From positions 2,914,001 to 2,978,000 of the forward strand of contig NZ_OZ246980.1 in the NCBI RefSeq assembly GCF_965232525.1: DNA of 64,000 nt, written 5' to 3'. This DNA is from Bauldia sp965232525 (GTDB lineage: Bacteria > Pseudomonadota > Alphaproteobacteria > Rhizobiales > Kaistiaceae). The notes under the pieces are model-generated. The model saw only the letters and a list, made by a program, of their open reading frames with translations, searched no databases and was not told where the DNA came from. The translations under genes and the position numbers were made by a program. Shown piece by piece: positions 62,433-64,000 of this stretch (within the stretch, counting starts at the first letter, position 1; every line of letters starts with the position of its first letter).

Positions 62433-63797
62433 CTAGAACTTGATGCGGGCGCCGGCAAAGACCACGTTCATGTCCTCGCCCTTGACGCCGTCGAATTCGG
62501 CCTCGATCTGGTTGTAGGTCAGGTAGACGGACATCGCCGCGGCATCGATGTTCTGGGCGATGCCAACGCCCCAGTTGGTGGTCTTGCTGTCTTCCCAGTA
62601 ATAGGCGCCGGCGTTGGCGCCATTCTCGGTCTGGCCGTACTCGCCGTAGAGCACCGTGTTGCCGATGCCAAAGTAGTCCTGACTGATACCAGCCTGCAGA
62701 TAGTACGCCGAGGCGGAGTCGGTCTCGTCCGGGCCGGCATCGAATGGCGCGTCGCGATTGAGGCCGGTAGCGCTGCCGGTGAGATAGATCCCGGTCGGCG
62801 TATGCATGATCGAGGCGCCGCCAGTCACGTTGGTCTGGTCGAGCTTGTGACCGCGCCGGTCGTAGTTCTGGACGGACGCAGCTGCCGCGACCCGGATGGC
62901 ACCGAACTCGCCGGCATAACGAAGTGCGGTGTCCCAGTAGTCCTGCGCATCCGCGGGCGCGCCCGTGTAGTCGGCCTCGCCGAACGAAGCGCTCAGCACA
63001 AAGCCCGCAACCGTCGGCGAGTCGTAGCGGATCCGCGAAGCGCGGGTGATGCCTTCGGTGTCCGGGGCGATGTCGTTGAGCCGCCGGCCAAGCTTCCAGA
63101 CCTCGTTCCAGCCGCCCTTCACCGTCGGGCTGGAGTTGGTGACGTAGGTGATGCCCCCGAGGTTGACGTCGCCAACACCGGCCGCGGCTGCTTCGCCCAG
63201 GCCGATCGAGATCTTGCCGAACGTCTGGCTTTTCACGAAGAAGCTTGCCGCGTAGGCGCAGACCGTGCGATCGAGATGACGTTCGTCGCACCCGGCGTCG
63301 CCATCCGAGAAGTCGTTGAGGATATCGGAGCGGTTGAAGGCGCCGCTGAGCGCGCCGCGAACGCCGAACGACAGGTCGTTGCTCCATTCGTACCGGATAC
63401 GCGCCCCGATGACGTTAACCTGCGCGCCGTTGGTCGAAAACGTGGTCTTGTCGCGATCCGGATTGCCGTTGTCGACGTTGAGCAGGCCGTTGTTGAAGCG
63501 GCCGTAGAAGGCGAGGTTACCGCGACCGTTGGCGAAGGTGATCGGCTCGAAGCGGCTGGTGATCAGCCCGCTGTTGCGTCCGCCGGTCAGCGTCGGGTCG
63601 AGCTTGCTGATGAGCGAGCCCATCTTGTAGCCGCCGCCGAAGTCGAGACGCGTCGCGGCCGAGATGTCGAGCGCGCCGCTGTCGAAGGTTTCAAATTCCT
63701 GGGCAATTGCTGATGTTGGCCCCGCGGCAACGGATAGTGCCGCTACGATGCTGCCAATTGTCGATGTCAATCCGAGATGCAGCAGGCGCTTGGTCAT
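62433..63797 (-). CDS. Outer-membrane porin, distinct from the Porin_2 pair
   Basis: A 454-residue beta-barrel protein with a signal peptide (about 1-33, ending SAIAQE) and alternating strands to the terminal 'MNVVFAGARIKF', ending in Phe. It lacks the 'PIDYV.VC' N-terminus of the other two porins; its '...GRFNNGLL.VDNG', 'GGASIMHTPTGIYLTGS' and 'YYLQAGI' strands resemble general Gram-negative porins of another family. The ATG at 63797 follows GGGGGAAG. A separate physiological role is likely; solute unknown. Confidence 0.86.
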   Translation of the reverse strand: MTKRLLHLGLTSTIGSIVAALSVAAGPTSAIAQEFETFDSGALDISAATRLDFGGGYKMGSLISKLDPTLTGGRNSGLITSRFEPITFANGRGNLAFYGRFNNGLLNVDNGNPDRDKTTFSTNGAQVNVIGARIRYEWSNDLSFGVRGALSGAFNRSDILNDFSDGDAGCDERHLDRTVCAYAASFFVKSQTFGKISIGLGEAAAAGVGDVNLGGITYVTNSSPTVKGGWNEVWKLGRRLNDIAPDTEGITRASRIRYDSPTVAGFVLSASFGEADYTGAPADAQDYWDTALRYAGEFGAIRVAAAASVQNYDRRGHKLDQTNVTGGASIMHTPTGIYLTGSATGLNRDAPFDAGPDETDSASAYYLQAGISQDYFGIGNTVLYGEYGQTENGANAGAYYWEDSKTTNWGVGIAQNIDAAAMSVYLTYNQIEAEFDGVKGEDMNVVFAGARIKF

Positions 63798-63901
63798 AGC
63801 TTCCCCCGTGCTATCAACACCTGAAGCGACGCTAACACGTGGAGCCAAATACTTTGTCAATGACGGCCGTTATCCGCCGCGGCCGGCAAAATGCTTAAGA
63901 A

Positions 63902-63921
63902 TTGTTGTAAATTTGCAACAA
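63902..63921. promoter_or_regulatory. 20-bp near-palindrome upstream of the third porin
   Basis: TTGTTGTAAATTTGCAACAA has 9 of 10 arm positions paired (one T/G mismatch) around AAATTT. It lies about 105 bases before the porin start in an AT-rich stretch of otherwise GC-rich sequence. It looks like a regulator site in the porin promoter. Confidence 0.55.
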
Positions 63922-64000
63922 AATATGTGACTAGAGCGAACCTCAGGCTGTTGACAGCGTGAGGATCAACCGGAGGAGACCGGCACTTGGTCTCGCTGGG

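Noticed and set aside
1..64000. CRISPR array, insertion sequence, prophage or rRNA operon
   Set aside because: No regularly spaced repeats, transposase or integrase motifs, phage structural genes or rRNA sequence were seen anywhere in the window.

Overview
The window is GC-rich chromosomal DNA of an alphaproteobacterium. Two porins carry the 'PIDYV.VC...Y..IPGT..CL' amino-terminal signature typical of Hyphomicrobiales (Rhizobiales) porins. The housekeeping run dapA-smpB ... rpoZ-rsh-pyrE-DUF2062-acpS-lepB-rnc-era-recO-parC has the usual alphaproteobacterial order. I cannot name the genus from sequence alone.

Layout. 0.1-10.5 kb: an MFS exporter, a small anchored protein, thrS, a small membrane protein, a Sel1/Hcp-type secreted repeat protein, a secreted repeat protein, a porin, a long AT-rich gap, and an RTX/beta-propeller type I secretion substrate. 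10.8-15.6 kb: a CUT2-type sugar/polyol ABC transporter (ATPase-permease-binding protein, closed by a clear terminator), divergent from a Gfo/Idh/MocA dehydrogenase, then a convergent SDR. A GGAA-N6-TTCC palindrome lies in the divergent promoter. 15.7-18.1 kb: a beta-lactamase-fold serine hydrolase and a secreted alpha/beta hydrolase. 18.1-28.6 kb: a divergent catabolic regulon. The leftward arm is a FadR-type GntR regulator, an oligopeptide-type ABC transporter and the secreted hydrolase. The rightward arm is an N-acetylneuraminate-lyase-like aldolase, a beta-propeller glycosidase-like protein and two SDRs. An exact 11-bp inverted repeat lies between the arms.

28.7-37.2 kb: tRNA-Ser(GCU), a second, strongly expressed-looking porin with its own terminator, a BON/OmpA protein with two small downstream genes, an alpha/beta hydrolase and a soluble lytic transglycosylase. 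37.4-50.1 kb: the conserved housekeeping block (lysine synthesis, trans-translation, uracil repair, omega subunit, ppGpp metabolism, pyrimidine synthesis, CoA-dependent ACP activation, signal peptidase, RNase III/Era, RecO, topoisomerase IV). 50.1-64 kb: a sulfurtransferase, an RND efflux pair without an outer-membrane partner, an overlapping operon MaoC-Pta fusion / acyl kinase / PhaC-like protein, a large AsmA-like protein, and a third, unrelated-looking porin.

The most unusual object is the binding protein of the 18-28 kb regulon (22089-23714). It is a complete SBP_bac_5 protein whose two halves are in swapped order behind a normal signal peptide, i.e. a natural circular permutation. It sits with a sialate-lyase-like aldolase, a secreted hydrolase and a propeller protein, which suggests uptake and breakdown of a sialic-acid-like or other acidic sugar. 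That substrate is inference.
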